Shown piece by piece: positions 34,310-43,720 of a stretch of 64,000 nt of DNA. The stretch lies in NCBI RefSeq assembly GCF_042660675.1, contig NZ_JBHSUL010000034.1, positions 124,001 to 188,000 on the forward strand, read 5' to 3'. Numbering within the stretch: position 1 is the stretch's first letter; every line of letters begins with the position of its first letter. The stretch is from Marinilactibacillus sp042660675. GTDB taxonomy: Bacteria > Bacillota > Bacilli > Lactobacillales > Carnobacteriaceae_A. Below the pieces are notes generated by a model. The model saw only the letters and a program-made list of their open reading frames with translations, had not been told where the DNA came from and did no database searches. The position numbers and the translations under genes were made by a program.

Positions 34310-35089
34310 CTAATTCCCCTCCTTTTTTTCTACTGTATGCTCAAGACCTAGGCTTTGTGGAGCAAGATCTAGCAGACATACCGTAATATTATCCGTTGCG
34401 CCATTCTTTAAAGCTTTTTCAATTAATTCATCTGCTTTAGATGCATCACTTTTGTTTTTAGAAACAGTTGAAAGGATATCTTTTTCACTTACAGCATTCG
34501 TCAATCCATCAGAACAAAGTAGCAGTAACTGCTTTCCAGAATTAGAAAAACTGAAAAAGTCAATTTTCACTTCAGAGCGAACACCCAGAGAACGTGTAAG
34601 TGTATTTCGCTTCTCGTGCGTTAATGCTTCTTCCTCTGTTATTTGCCCCGTCATTTTCAATTCATTGGCAAAAGAGTGGTCTTCTGTGATGCGCGTAATA
34701 GAAGTTTCTTCTACAATATACGCTCTACTATCCCCAATATTTGCGATTACCGTCATTTCTTCAAATACAGCAGCTGCAACTAGTGTTGTCCCCATACCTT
34801 GCAAGTCTTTAAATATATTGGCAGCATCATAAATCCTCTTATTTTCTTCATTAATATGATTTTGAAACCAGTCTTCTACAGCTTTAATATCTTTATTTTT
34901 AAAATCAGACTGTTCCCAGCTATTTCCTAGCTGTAAAACAGCCATTTCACTCGCAATATCACCGGCATTATGCCCGCCCATTCCGTCACATAGAACAGCT
35001 AATGCTTGATTATCTGCATTAACAAACGTAGAAACATAGTCTTGATTTGAATCTCGCTTACCAATATTAGATCTAGTTGTAATGTTCAG
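34310..35089 (-). CDS. stp: PP2C-type protein phosphatase Stp (probable CTG start)
   Basis: The metal-dependent phosphatase that opposes PrkC. Starting at the first ATG would delete the first 36 residues, including the essential metal-binding segment. Reading upstream in frame gives NITTRSNIGKRDSNQDYV, the expected PP2C N-terminus, and then VLCDGMGGHNAGDIAS. The only start there is CTG, 7 bases after AGAGGTG, with an in-frame stop just upstream. Later motifs are GTTLVAAAV, IANIGDSRAYI and LLLLCSDGLTNAV. 259 residues in this reading. The TAG stop abuts the prkC ATG. Confidence 0.85.
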   Translation of the reverse strand: MNITTRSNIGKRDSNQDYVSTFVNADNQALAVLCDGMGGHNAGDIASEMAVLQLGNSWEQSDFKNKDIKAVEDWFQNHINEENKRIYDAANIFKDLQGMGTTLVAAAVFEEMTVIANIGDSRAYIVEETSITRITEDHSFANELKMTGQITEEEALTHEKRNTLTRSLGVRSEVKIDFFSFSNSGKQLLLLCSDGLTNAVSEKDILSTVSKNKSDASKADELIEKALKNGATDNITVCLLDLAPQSLGLEHTVEKKEGN

Positions 35090-35140
35090 TTTCGTTCACC
35101 TCTGATTTATAAATAACGTGCTTTATTCTGGCCTCTATGT

Positions 35141-35164
35141 ACCTACCCAAATCATTGGATAGGT
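35141..35164. promoter_or_regulatory. Compact stem-loop between rsmB and stp
   Basis: ACCTACCCAA and TTGGATAGGT pair over 10 bp (one G-U on one strand) around a 4-base loop. On the minus strand it lies between the rsmB stop and the stp start, with no following T-run. It may be a processing or stability element. Confidence 0.4.
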
Positions 35165-35209
35165 GCTTTTAACTAGTAGTATGTCTTATTTTTTGTAGAT
35201 GTACAAGTA

Positions 35210-36565
35210 TCAATTATCTTTAACTAATGAACAGATAAAGAAACCATCCGTTTGATATTCATGAGGATACAGCCTTAACATATCGTCACTATCCAATTTT
35301 AATTGGTTATTTTCTAACGTTACTGGTTCTACTTTGAAATCAGGATGCTTTTCTAGGAAAGCTTGAATAACTTCTTCGTTTTCTTCTGGTGTAATAGTAC
35401 ACGTACTATAAACTAGTCGACCTTTTGCTTTTAACAAAGGGGCCATGTGTGTCAAAATATCGATTTGTATTTTTTTCAAAGATCTCAGATCCTCCAATGT
35501 TTTGGAATATCTGATTTCAGGTTTTCTCCTCATTAAACCTAAGCCCGAACAAGGCGCATCAACCAGGATTTTATCAAACGATTCTGATTGAACTTCCTCA
35601 CCGATTTTACGTGCATCTATGTTCTTGGCTTTAACGACGGCTTCTACGTTCTGTCTCTTCGCATTGTCTTCAATGAGTTTGATTTTATGTTTGTGAAGAT
35701 CAAGTGCCAGCACTTCTCCACCAACTTGTGCATCTAAAAAAGAAGCGATATGGGTCGTTTTTCCACCGGGTGCTGCACAGGCATCCAGGACTTTATCTCC
35801 TGGTTCTAATTGAAGCGATGGCGCTACTAGCATCGAACTTTCGTCTTGAATTGTCAGTTTACCTGACTTGAACAGTTCAGATTTTGCAGGTAAACCACTT
35901 TCACTGATCAGGCCCTCAGGAGATACGATGCTTCTCTTAACGGTATACCCTTCTGCGGTTAATTGCTCAATAGCGTCTTCTATTGTAATCTGTTTCCTAT
36001 TTACTCTTAAACTGACTTTTGATTTTTCAGAAAGAGATTGTGCGTATTTCTCAGTTTCTTCAATCCCGATTTTGTTTATTGTCGTTTCAATCATCCAATC
36101 GGGTAAGCTGTATTGAATCCCTAGTCTTTTAATTGGATCTTCAATTTTGAGGAAATCCGGTTTTTCACTTCTCAAGACATTTCTAAGCACACCATTCACT
36201 AATCCAGCAATTCCTTTATGCCCTCTGGATTTAGCAATGTTCACGGCTTCATTCAGGACAGCATGATCTGGAATGCGTTCAAGGTAATGTAATTGATACA
36301 CTGAAAGTCTCAAAAGTTCTAGTACCCAGTTTTCTAACTTTTTTTTCTGATCAAGAAAAGGCTCTAATGTATAATCAAGCGTTCGTTTTCTCTGAATCAC
36401 ACCATAAACTAGTTCCGTTAATAAATTACTGTCTTCTCTTGATAGCGCATATTTTTCAATTGTCTGATTCAAGACAATATTACTAAATGCTCCTTTAGTA
36501 TTCACTTTTTCAAGTATAGTCATAGCCAGATAGCGGCTACTATTTCTAATAGTATTATTCGCCAA
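35210..36565 (-). CDS. rsmB: 16S rRNA m5C967 methyltransferase
   Basis: A 451-residue Sun/NOL1 methyltransferase with an N-terminal NusB-like RNA-binding domain (about residues 1-140) and a SAM domain: VLDACAAPGGKTTHIA (about 249-264), VDAPCSGLGLMRR (with the conserved Cys, about 321), and YSTCTITPEENEEV (catalytic Cys, about 386). TTG start, inside the last codons of fmt (11-bp overlap), with an AAGGA site 7 bases upstream. Confidence 0.94.
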   Translation of the reverse strand: MANNTIRNSSRYLAMTILEKVNTKGAFSNIVLNQTIEKYALSREDSNLLTELVYGVIQRKRTLDYTLEPFLDQKKKLENWVLELLRLSVYQLHYLERIPDHAVLNEAVNIAKSRGHKGIAGLVNGVLRNVLRSEKPDFLKIEDPIKRLGIQYSLPDWMIETTINKIGIEETEKYAQSLSEKSKVSLRVNRKQITIEDAIEQLTAEGYTVKRSIVSPEGLISESGLPAKSELFKSGKLTIQDESSMLVAPSLQLEPGDKVLDACAAPGGKTTHIASFLDAQVGGEVLALDLHKHKIKLIEDNAKRQNVEAVVKAKNIDARKIGEEVQSESFDKILVDAPCSGLGLMRRKPEIRYSKTLEDLRSLKKIQIDILTHMAPLLKAKGRLVYSTCTITPEENEEVIQAFLEKHPDFKVEPVTLENNQLKLDSDDMLRLYPHEYQTDGFFICSLVKDN

Positions 36566-37502
36566 AGTTACATCCTTCTTTCAGTTGACTACCTGCGCCA
36601 ACAAGGTAATCTCTTGTTTTCATTTTCTGTTTCCCGAAGGGTTGAATTTCGAGCAGCTCAATCAATGTTTTTTTACCACAGGCAACCACAATAGCCTCTT
36701 TGCGAATTTCTTCAATTATTCCTGCTTCTTTTGTAGCTGTACCTTCAATTGGGTTAACTGACCATATCTTCATTCTTTTTCCCTGTAGATAAGTATGAGA
36801 ACCTGGGAATGGTCTTAACCCTCTCACTTTACAATCGATTTCTTCAGATGTTTGATTGAAGTCGATTTTTTCCTGCTCTGAGTGAATCATAGGTGCATAA
36901 GTCACTTCATTTGGATCTTGCTCAATGGAAGGATTCGTTTTATTGAAAATAGCTGGTAATACCTCTATCAATGTATCCCTTCCCAAAAGACTCAATTTTT
37001 CAAACATTGACCCTACATCGTCTTGTTTCGTAATAGGAATTGTCTGTTGAGCAATAATATTTCCAGCATCCATTTCTTTTTCCATGTACATAATCGTAAC
37101 ACCCGTCTCATCATCTCCATTGATTATCGCTGAATGGATGGGTGCAGCACCACGATATTTTGGAAGAAGAGATGCGTGAACATTAATGGATTTGAATTCT
37201 GGAGTATAAAGTAATTTAGTTGGAACGTATTGTCCATAAGCAGCTGTTATCAATAAATCTGGTTGCAAATCAAGAATTTGCTGCATTTCTTCAGATCCGG
37301 ATAATTTTTCTGGTTGATAGACTGGTAGATTCAGTTCTATCGCCAAAGCTTTGACGGGTGGTGGTGTCAGAACTTTTTTCCGTCCTACTTTTCTATCTGG
37401 TTGTGTAACAACAGCAACAATTTCAACTTGATCTGATTCCGATAGTGCTTTTAATATAGGGACTGAGAACTGAGGGGTTCCCATAAAGACAATTTTATAC
37501 AC
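36555..37502 (-). CDS. fmt: Methionyl-tRNA formyltransferase
   Basis: Formylates initiator Met-tRNA. The 315-residue protein has the formyl-transferase core with LLPKYRGAAPIHSAIINGD (about residues 113-131) containing the catalytic Asn-His-Asp region, and GVTIMYMEKEMDAGNI. GTG start behind AGGAGG. The def gene that often sits between priA and fmt is absent. fmt overlaps rsmB. Confidence 0.96.
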   Translation of the reverse strand: MYKIVFMGTPQFSVPILKALSESDQVEIVAVVTQPDRKVGRKKVLTPPPVKALAIELNLPVYQPEKLSGSEEMQQILDLQPDLLITAAYGQYVPTKLLYTPEFKSINVHASLLPKYRGAAPIHSAIINGDDETGVTIMYMEKEMDAGNIIAQQTIPITKQDDVGSMFEKLSLLGRDTLIEVLPAIFNKTNPSIEQDPNEVTYAPMIHSEQEKIDFNQTSEEIDCKVRGLRPFPGSHTYLQGKRMKIWSVNPIEGTATKEAGIIEEIRKEAIVVACGKKTLIELLEIQPFGKQKMKTRDYLVGAGSQLKEGCNFGE

Positions 37503-37527
37503 AGTGTTCCTCCTAATAATTGATTCT

Positions 37528-39945
37528 TTAAATGAAGTTCATGGGTTGCGCATCAATTGAAACGAAAAGACCCTTAGCCTGATCTTTTTGACTATTCATC
37601 AACAATTCATGCAATCTTTCAGACAACGCTGACTCTTTTTTATATTTTATAAGGGCTTGAAAATGATAACGATTGTGTGTTCTAGCAATTGATTTAGGAG
37701 TTGGTCCCAAAACGATCGCTTTATCACTCAGGACCGGCTTAATAAAGTGCATAAATTCTCCGATTTTTTTTGCGGCAGTCATTTCATTTTCATGGCTGAC
37801 AGATATACTGACTAGAAAATAATAAGGACTATAATCACTGATATGCCTTAACTGCATTTCTCTTTTATAAAATGCATTATAGTCATGTCTCTTTGCGTAT
37901 TGAATGGCATAATGGTCTGGATTAAATGACTGTACATAGACTTTCCCTATTTTTTCAGCTCTACCAGCTCGTCCACTGACTTGTGTAAGTAGTTGAAAAG
38001 TTTTTTCCGCTGATCTGAAATCTGGTAATCCTAATGATGTATCTGCGTTGATTACCCCTACTAATGTAACATCTGGAAAATCCAGACCTTTTGCGATCAT
38101 TTGAGTACCTAGCAAAATATCGGCTTTTTTATCGCCAAAATCACTCAGCAACCGCTCATGAGCGCCTTTTCTTCTAGTCGTATCTACATCCATTCTAAGA
38201 ATTTTAGCTTCTGGAAAGAGTTCTTGTAATTCCTCTTGAACTTTTTGCGTTCCCGTTCCAAAATAACGGATACTCTTACTACGACAACTTGGACAGATAG
38301 ATGGAATACCTTCTTCATGTCCGCAGTAATGACATTTCATGGTTTTTGTGTCCATATGCAGTGTTTGAGAAATATCACAGTTCGGGCACTCCAACACAAA
38401 TCCACAGTCTCGGCACATCACGAATGAAGAGTATCCCCTCCTATTCAACATCAAAACAGCCTGCTCATTTTTCTCTATTCGATCTTTTATCGCTGACTGT
38501 AATTCCATCGAGAAGTTGCTTCGATTCCCTATCTTGGCTTCTTCTCGCATATCAATGATTTTTACTTCTGGTAAAGCTTTTTTATTTGCCCGTTCATTTA
38601 ATTCAAGTAATGTATAAACGCCTTTACTTGCCCTTGCGCTAGATTCTAAGGATGGCGTCGCACTTCCTAAAATGACTGGACAGTTGTGGAAATTACCTCG
38701 CCATATTGCAATATCTCTCGCATGATATCTTGGGTTTTCTTCCTGCTTGTAGCTCGTTTCATGTTCTTCATCAATGATGATCAAGCCAATTTTTTTCAAT
38801 GGTGCAAATACACTGGATCTAGCGCCTACAACAACTGACGCTTCTCCATTATTGATTTTGCGCCATTCATCGTACTTTTCACCTTCCGAAAGTCCACTGT
38901 GCAGTACAGCTACCTTTTCCCCAAATCGACTTTTGAATCTGTATACCATTTGAGGTGTTAATGCAATTTCTGGAACGAGCATTAATGCTCCTTGATCTTG
39001 ATCAATAACTTTTGAAATCGTCTGAAGATAAACTTCTGTTTTTCCGCTACCCGTTATACCTTTCAACAAAAATACTTGGTGTTCTTTGCTGTCCAGTTTT
39101 TTAGATATCTGATTATAGGCTACTTGCTGTTCATCGTTAAGCTTCAAATGATGGCTTTTATCTATATTAATATTTTTAAAAGGATCTCGATAAACCTCAA
39201 CATCTTTGATCTCTAGCCAGCCTTTTTTCTGAGCTTCATTGATAGCAGAAAGTGAAATCCCGTATTCTTCCTTGATCCACTTCGTATCAACCCATTCATT
39301 TTCTTCCATTGATTGTAAAACATGAATCAAAGCAATTTGCTTTTTAGCATTTTGTCTAAGTGTTTCACGCATTTCTTCCAATTGTTCAAAACTTAATACA
39401 GGTTTGATTTTCTTAACCGTTTTCTTCGTACGCTTATCCTTAACATTGTAATTGACCTCTACTTTATCTGCAGCTTTAAGTTCCAGCATCTGCTTGACTA
39501 AATTTCGATCAATTACTTCTTCCCAAGACAAGGTATCTTTACCTTTGAATAATTCAAAAAACAACTCTTCATCGATATCATCGACAACAGTGACTGTTTT
39601 TTCGTATTTTGCTCTTAGTACTGCGGGAAGCATGGTTTGATAGCAACTAATTTGAAAACTATACGTACTTCTAGCCATATATTCGCCAAGTTGAATCAAT
39701 TCCGGTTTTAAAACTGGCGCAAGATCCATCAACTCATCGAGTTCTTTGAGCTCTCCTTCATAATCGCTCGAATCAAATATATTTGTAACGAACCCTTGTA
39801 CTAATCGAGACCCATTACCAAATGGAACCACTACTCTCATCCCTGGTTCTAGACGCTGTTCGAACGCTTGAGGAATATCATAGTGAAAAGGTCTATTTGT
39901 CTGCAGTACTGGGACATCAACAATTACTTCGGCTACGTAAGGCAT
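37528..39945 (-). CDS. priA: Primosomal helicase PriA
   Basis: An 805-residue helicase that restarts stalled replication forks. It has an N-terminal DNA-binding domain (about residues 1-105, FHYDIPQAF), Walker A GITGSGKTEVYLQT (about 295), DEEH (about 390), and a zinc-binding insertion with eight Cys (CRDCGFVLECPNC and CHYCGHEEGIPSICPSC, about 510-560). The GRAGRAEKIG motif VI follows. ATG; placed between coaBC and fmt in the standard order. Confidence 0.96.
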   Translation of the reverse strand: MPYVAEVIVDVPVLQTNRPFHYDIPQAFEQRLEPGMRVVVPFGNGSRLVQGFVTNIFDSSDYEGELKELDELMDLAPVLKPELIQLGEYMARSTYSFQISCYQTMLPAVLRAKYEKTVTVVDDIDEELFFELFKGKDTLSWEEVIDRNLVKQMLELKAADKVEVNYNVKDKRTKKTVKKIKPVLSFEQLEEMRETLRQNAKKQIALIHVLQSMEENEWVDTKWIKEEYGISLSAINEAQKKGWLEIKDVEVYRDPFKNINIDKSHHLKLNDEQQVAYNQISKKLDSKEHQVFLLKGITGSGKTEVYLQTISKVIDQDQGALMLVPEIALTPQMVYRFKSRFGEKVAVLHSGLSEGEKYDEWRKINNGEASVVVGARSSVFAPLKKIGLIIIDEEHETSYKQEENPRYHARDIAIWRGNFHNCPVILGSATPSLESSARASKGVYTLLELNERANKKALPEVKIIDMREEAKIGNRSNFSMELQSAIKDRIEKNEQAVLMLNRRGYSSFVMCRDCGFVLECPNCDISQTLHMDTKTMKCHYCGHEEGIPSICPSCRSKSIRYFGTGTQKVQEELQELFPEAKILRMDVDTTRRKGAHERLLSDFGDKKADILLGTQMIAKGLDFPDVTLVGVINADTSLGLPDFRSAEKTFQLLTQVSGRAGRAEKIGKVYVQSFNPDHYAIQYAKRHDYNAFYKREMQLRHISDYSPYYFLVSISVSHENEMTAAKKIGEFMHFIKPVLSDKAIVLGPTPKSIARTHNRYHFQALIKYKKESALSERLHELLMNSQKDQAKGLFVSIDAQPMNFI

Positions 39946-39958
39946 TTTGGTCTTCCTT

Positions 39959-41152
39959 TCATTCTAAACGTTCGATCAGTATTTCAATGATACTTTGAGC
40001 AATTTCTGCTTTCTTGGATAATTTGATTGTTACAGGCTGATTAATGTCTGAATATATTGTGACTTCATTATGATTGGAATTGAAGCCTCTGTCTTTTTTA
40101 CCAACATCGTTTGCTACGATTAAATCCGCATTTTTTTCAGTCAACTTTTTCAAAGCATAGGTTTCAATGTTTTCTGTTTCTGCGGCAAACCCAATTAGAA
40201 ATTGTTTTGTTTTCTTTTTACCCATTTCTTTTAAGATATCTGGATTTTTTTTCAATTCAATCGTTAACTGATTTTGTTTTTTCATTTTATGTTCTTCAAC
40301 TTTTAAAGGCGCATAGTCTGAAACAGCAGCCGCCATAATCAGCACGTCTATTTCTTGAAACGCTTGATTAACGGCTTCATACATCTGTGCAGCAGAATCA
40401 ATTTGAATTCGGTTAATCTGTTTACGTGATGGTAAATCACTCACCGTTATCAAAGTCACTTCTGCACCTGCACTCCATGCGGCTTCCGCAAGCGCATGTC
40501 CCATTTTTCCTGACGAATCATTTGAGATAAAACGAACCGGATCGATTCTTTCCTTCGTTCCTCCCGCAGTAACCACTACTTTTTTCCCTTTTAATGGCAA
40601 GTTTTCTCTGAATTCCATCAAAAAACCTTCTAAAGCTTCAATAATGGCCTCTGTTTCTGGGAATCTTCCTTTACCACTATAGCCTTCTGCGAGAAATCCT
40701 GTTTCAGGCTCCATGACATAATGATGCCGATTTCTCAGTGTTTCGATATTCTTTTGCGTCGCTGGATGCTCTAGCATATGCTCATTCATTGCTGGAACTA
40801 AAAAGATTGGCGATACTGTTGCCAACAATGCTGAAGTCACGAAATTATCAGCCATTCCATTTGCCAGTTTTGCAATTGTATTTGCTGTAGCAGGGGCAAC
40901 GATAGAAACATCTGCCCAGTCTGCTAAATGTATATGCTGTACGTAGTGCGGATCTTCTTCTGAAAAGGTATCTATATGAACGGCATGCTTGCTTAGCACT
41001 TGAAACGTCAATGGCGATACAAATTCTGTAGCCGAAGGGGTCATGGCAACTTGGACATCAGCGCCCATTTTAATGAATTCCCTCATCAAGCTGATAGACT
41101 TGTAAACAGCAATTCCTCCCGTTACATAAAAGGCTACTTTTAAATCTTTCAT
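39959..41152 (-). CDS. coaBC: Bifunctional CoaBC (phosphopantothenoylcysteine synthase/decarboxylase)
   Basis: Two consecutive steps of coenzyme A synthesis. The N-terminal flavin-dependent decarboxylase (about residues 1-175) carries FYVTGGIAVYKS and PAMNEHMLEHPAT. The C-terminal synthase (about 185-397) has VVTAGGTKERIDPVRFISNDSSG, here residues 192-214, with ligand-binding Lys/Gly patterns. ATG start. It is separated from rpoZ by a terminator-like stem, so it may have its own promoter. Confidence 0.95.
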   Translation of the reverse strand: MKDLKVAFYVTGGIAVYKSISLMREFIKMGADVQVAMTPSATEFVSPLTFQVLSKHAVHIDTFSEEDPHYVQHIHLADWADVSIVAPATANTIAKLANGMADNFVTSALLATVSPIFLVPAMNEHMLEHPATQKNIETLRNRHHYVMEPETGFLAEGYSGKGRFPETEAIIEALEGFLMEFRENLPLKGKKVVVTAGGTKERIDPVRFISNDSSGKMGHALAEAAWSAGAEVTLITVSDLPSRKQINRIQIDSAAQMYEAVNQAFQEIDVLIMAAAVSDYAPLKVEEHKMKKQNQLTIELKKNPDILKEMGKKKTKQFLIGFAAETENIETYALKKLTEKNADLIVANDVGKKDRGFNSNHNEVTIYSDINQPVTIKLSKKAEIAQSIIEILIERLE

Positions 41153-41260
41153 GATCTACACATCCTCACTTATCTAATAAGATTATTTTACCAAGAAATA
41201 GCACGAATGTCTTCAAGACCTCCATTTACTTTCGACAATAGATTTAAACTGGCTAGTCAT

Positions 41261-41336
41261 AAAAAAACCTCTGCCAGTGCTTATTGCAGATAAGAAGGTT
41301 CCTTTTCTACAATAACACAATACCCGCAGAGGTTTT
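41261..41336 (-). terminator. Elongated terminator-like hairpin between rpoZ and coaBC
   Basis: On the minus strand ACCTCTGC (41333-41326) pairs with GCAGAGGT (41274-41267), followed by TTTTTT. The 50-base interior folds again: TTATTG/CAATAA and AGA/TCT, with a small AAGG/CCTT tip. It probably ends the gmk-rpoZ transcript, with an unusually tall stem. Confidence 0.65.
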
Positions 41337-41352
41337 GTTCATTTATACTCGT

Positions 41353-41565
41353 TTAGTGTTGGATACTTTCAGGATCTAAAACGATATCTCCAGATTCAAT
41401 TTCTTCAAGAGCTCTACCTACATTTTTAATAGACTGATAGTCATCTAACAAGTCTACATTGTTACTATGTTGCATTTCTTTTGCTCTTTTAGAAGCAAGA
41501 ATAACTAACGAATATTTTGAATCGATTTTGTCTAATAATTTATCTTGTGAAGGATATAATAACAT
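41353..41565 (-). CDS. rpoZ: RNA polymerase omega subunit
   Basis: A 70-residue omega subunit: MLLYPSQDKLLDKIDSKYSLVILASKRAKEM matches family positions (residues 1-31). It supports RNA polymerase assembly. ATG with GGAG upstream, directly after gmk, as in most Firmicutes. Confidence 0.93.
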   Translation of the reverse strand: MLLYPSQDKLLDKIDSKYSLVILASKRAKEMQHSNNVDLLDDYQSIKNVGRALEEIESGDIVLDPESIQH

Positions 41566-41566
41566 A

Positions 41567-42184
41567 TTATTCCATCTCCTCTATAATTTCTGCAAACTCT
41601 TTTAAATTGCGTGTAACCTTAAGATGTTCACTTTCAATGATATTTCGAATTTTTCTAGCTGCATTGTTAACTGTATCATTTTCTACCACATAATCATAGT
41701 ATTGAATCAGTTTTAATTCTTCCACCGCTTTTGTCATACGTTTTTGGATCATCTCATGACTATCCGTTCCACGATTGACAATACGCGAGTTCAGCTCTTC
41801 AAGATCCGGTGGGGATAAGAACACAAAAATACCTTCCGGCATTTTTTCTCTAACTTTTAATGCTCCTTGTACTTCAATCTCTAGAAAAACATCTCTGCCT
41901 TCATCTAGTGTTTTATTGACATATTCTAAAGGTGTCCCATAATAATTACCAACGTATTCTGCATATTCAAGTAATCCATCTTCTTGAATCAATTGTTCAA
42001 ATTGTTCTTTCGTACGAAAATAGTAGTCTACCGCTTCTACTTCGCCTGTTCTTTGCTTTCTAGTAGTCATTGAAACAGAGTATACAAAATCATTATTATA
42101 ATTATCAAAAATGGCTTTTCTAACTGTTCCCTTGCCTACTCCTGACGGCCCAGATAGAACAATCAATAATCCTCGATCAGTCAT
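41567..42184 (-). CDS. gmk: Guanylate kinase
   Basis: A 205-residue enzyme that phosphorylates GMP to GDP. P-loop LSGPSGVGKGTVRK (residues 8-21) and the GMP-binding region SVSMTTRKQRTGEVEAVDYYF (about 37-57; the central STTR/TR pattern is conserved). ATG with GGAAGG. First gene of the conserved gmk-rpoZ-coaBC-priA block. Confidence 0.96.
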   Translation of the reverse strand: MTDRGLLIVLSGPSGVGKGTVRKAIFDNYNNDFVYSVSMTTRKQRTGEVEAVDYYFRTKEQFEQLIQEDGLLEYAEYVGNYYGTPLEYVNKTLDEGRDVFLEIEVQGALKVREKMPEGIFVFLSPPDLEELNSRIVNRGTDSHEMIQKRMTKAVEELKLIQYYDYVVENDTVNNAARKIRNIIESEHLKVTRNLKEFAEIIEEME

Positions 42185-42281
42185 TACTACTTCCTTCCCA
42201 AAACATTTCTCTCGTTTGAACCCTTATCCTCAATTTTACCACATAATAGAAATCTTTTGGGAATTATTTTAGTTATTTTAC

Positions 42282-43634
42282 TTAATGGTCGAATTTCTCT
42301 TCGAGATAAAGTATATAAAGTGCCAGCATAAAAGGAAATGGTTTAATAGTAACGATTAATTTGGATAAAATATTTGAAAGATCGTTTGTAGAATTTTTGA
42401 ATGTATTATAGATAAACAAAGTCATTTGACGATCAGATACAAAAGGAACATTTTCTTTAATCTTTTCTGCCCATTCTGTTCCACTTAAATGAAATTCGGG
42501 TGCAAGCTCACTAAAAGAACCCTCGTTATTAAGAGACTGTACTCTATTTAATATTTCTCTTTGAAAATCTTCAGCGTCATACGCTTCTTCAGGCAATAAT
42601 CTAAAACATTTTCCAGCCAGTTCCATCATCGCTAACGGAAGTGTTTTGTAAGTAACTTCTTTGTTCCACTTATTTGAGATTTCTCCAACCATATTGATCT
42701 GGTATTCCTCATCCTCAAGAAAATCTTCTAAGCCATCAAAATCGTTTCCCTGAATGATTTTATTGAGAGAGTGATAGAAAGCACAATAGTCTTTCTCGAT
42801 ACTGCCTGTTTCAAAAGTATACCAGAATCCTTTGTATCGATCAGAAAGCTTCATTGTTTCTAAATAACCCAATTTAATATTCAATGAGGTTCTTTTTTTA
42901 TTAAACAAGAGCAAATCACCCAATGACCACTGTGTTCGAATCCATTTAGTTGGAACACTATCTACTCGGTGGTCAACGCTAAAAAGACCGGGACCTTGTA
43001 AATCTACCACAATCATTTTATCTGGCTTTCTATCTATAACCATCTCATAGGGTATATTGTTTTTATAGCCTCCATCCATGTATGGCGTACCATCAATAAT
43101 GGTTTTTTCCATTGCTGGATATAATGAAGCACTAGCTAACAAGTAATCTTTTAAACGATTTTCAGGTATATCTTTTAAGTAAAAGAATTCTATTTCCCCA
43201 GTATCATCATTTGTAACTGATAGTCCAAAATCAATGGAAGACTTGCGTATAGCTGATTCATCAGTAATATATTCACTAATAAGTTCTTTTAAAGGCGCTG
43301 AACTCAATCCTTTGGAGCCAATAGCTTTAATGAAGAAACTACCTAATGTTCTTTGATAATCATTGAAACTATCAATACTTAATGGAAACTCATAGTCTAG
43401 AATTGACGAACCTTCGATATCTTTCCACATAGTTTCAGCCTCTTCGACATTGCCTTGAAGCATTAAAGCGCCGTTTAAAGCGCCTACTGATGTTCCTGTT
43501 ATAATATCTGGAATAAAATTTAATTCTTTTAACGCTTTCCAAACACCTATCTCGAAAGAACCTCTTGCCCCCCCGCCGCCTAGAACAAGTGCACTTTTTT
43601 CATTTTCTTTTAAATCGAAAAAATCTTCAATCAA
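42282..43634 (-). CDS. Patatin-like phospholipase
   Basis: A 450-residue patatin-family lipase. The oxyanion-hole GGGGARG (residues 19-25), nucleophile elbow GTSVG (about 47-51) and catalytic Asp in MDGGY (about 184) are all intact, so it is probably an active acyl hydrolase on phospholipids. The N-terminal catalytic domain ends near residue 260. The rest is helical and has no motif I recognise. TTG start behind AGGAGG. No signal peptide, so it is cytoplasmic or peripheral. Its own promoter lies upstream, 20 bp from the insertion sequence. Confidence 0.82.
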   Translation of the reverse strand: MIEDFFDLKENEKSALVLGGGGARGSFEIGVWKALKELNFIPDIITGTSVGALNGALMLQGNVEEAETMWKDIEGSSILDYEFPLSIDSFNDYQRTLGSFFIKAIGSKGLSSAPLKELISEYITDESAIRKSSIDFGLSVTNDDTGEIEFFYLKDIPENRLKDYLLASASLYPAMEKTIIDGTPYMDGGYKNNIPYEMVIDRKPDKMIVVDLQGPGLFSVDHRVDSVPTKWIRTQWSLGDLLLFNKKRTSLNIKLGYLETMKLSDRYKGFWYTFETGSIEKDYCAFYHSLNKIIQGNDFDGLEDFLEDEEYQINMVGEISNKWNKEVTYKTLPLAMMELAGKCFRLLPEEAYDAEDFQREILNRVQSLNNEGSFSELAPEFHLSGTEWAEKIKENVPFVSDRQMTLFIYNTFKNSTNDLSNILSKLIVTIKPFPFMLALYILYLEEKFDH

Positions 43635-43671
43635 CTTTGGTGCCTCCTAATCAGTCAGATCATTCTTATTC

Positions 43672-43700
43672 ATAGTACAATCTGATAAGATTTTTGACAA
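43672..43700 (-). promoter_or_regulatory. Patatin gene promoter
   Basis: Minus strand TTGTCA (43695-43700), a 17-base spacer, then TACTAT (43672-43677). The insertion-sequence target duplication begins 12 bp upstream, so the promoter core is undisturbed. Confidence 0.65.
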
Positions 43701-43712
43701 CTTTAATCACTT

Positions 43713-43720
43713 CAAATAAA
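43713..43720. repeat. Left copy of the 8-bp target duplication
   Basis: CAAATAAA directly abuts the left inverted repeat of the insertion sequence and is repeated exactly at 45201-45208. ISL3-family elements produce 8-bp duplications. Confidence 0.9.
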
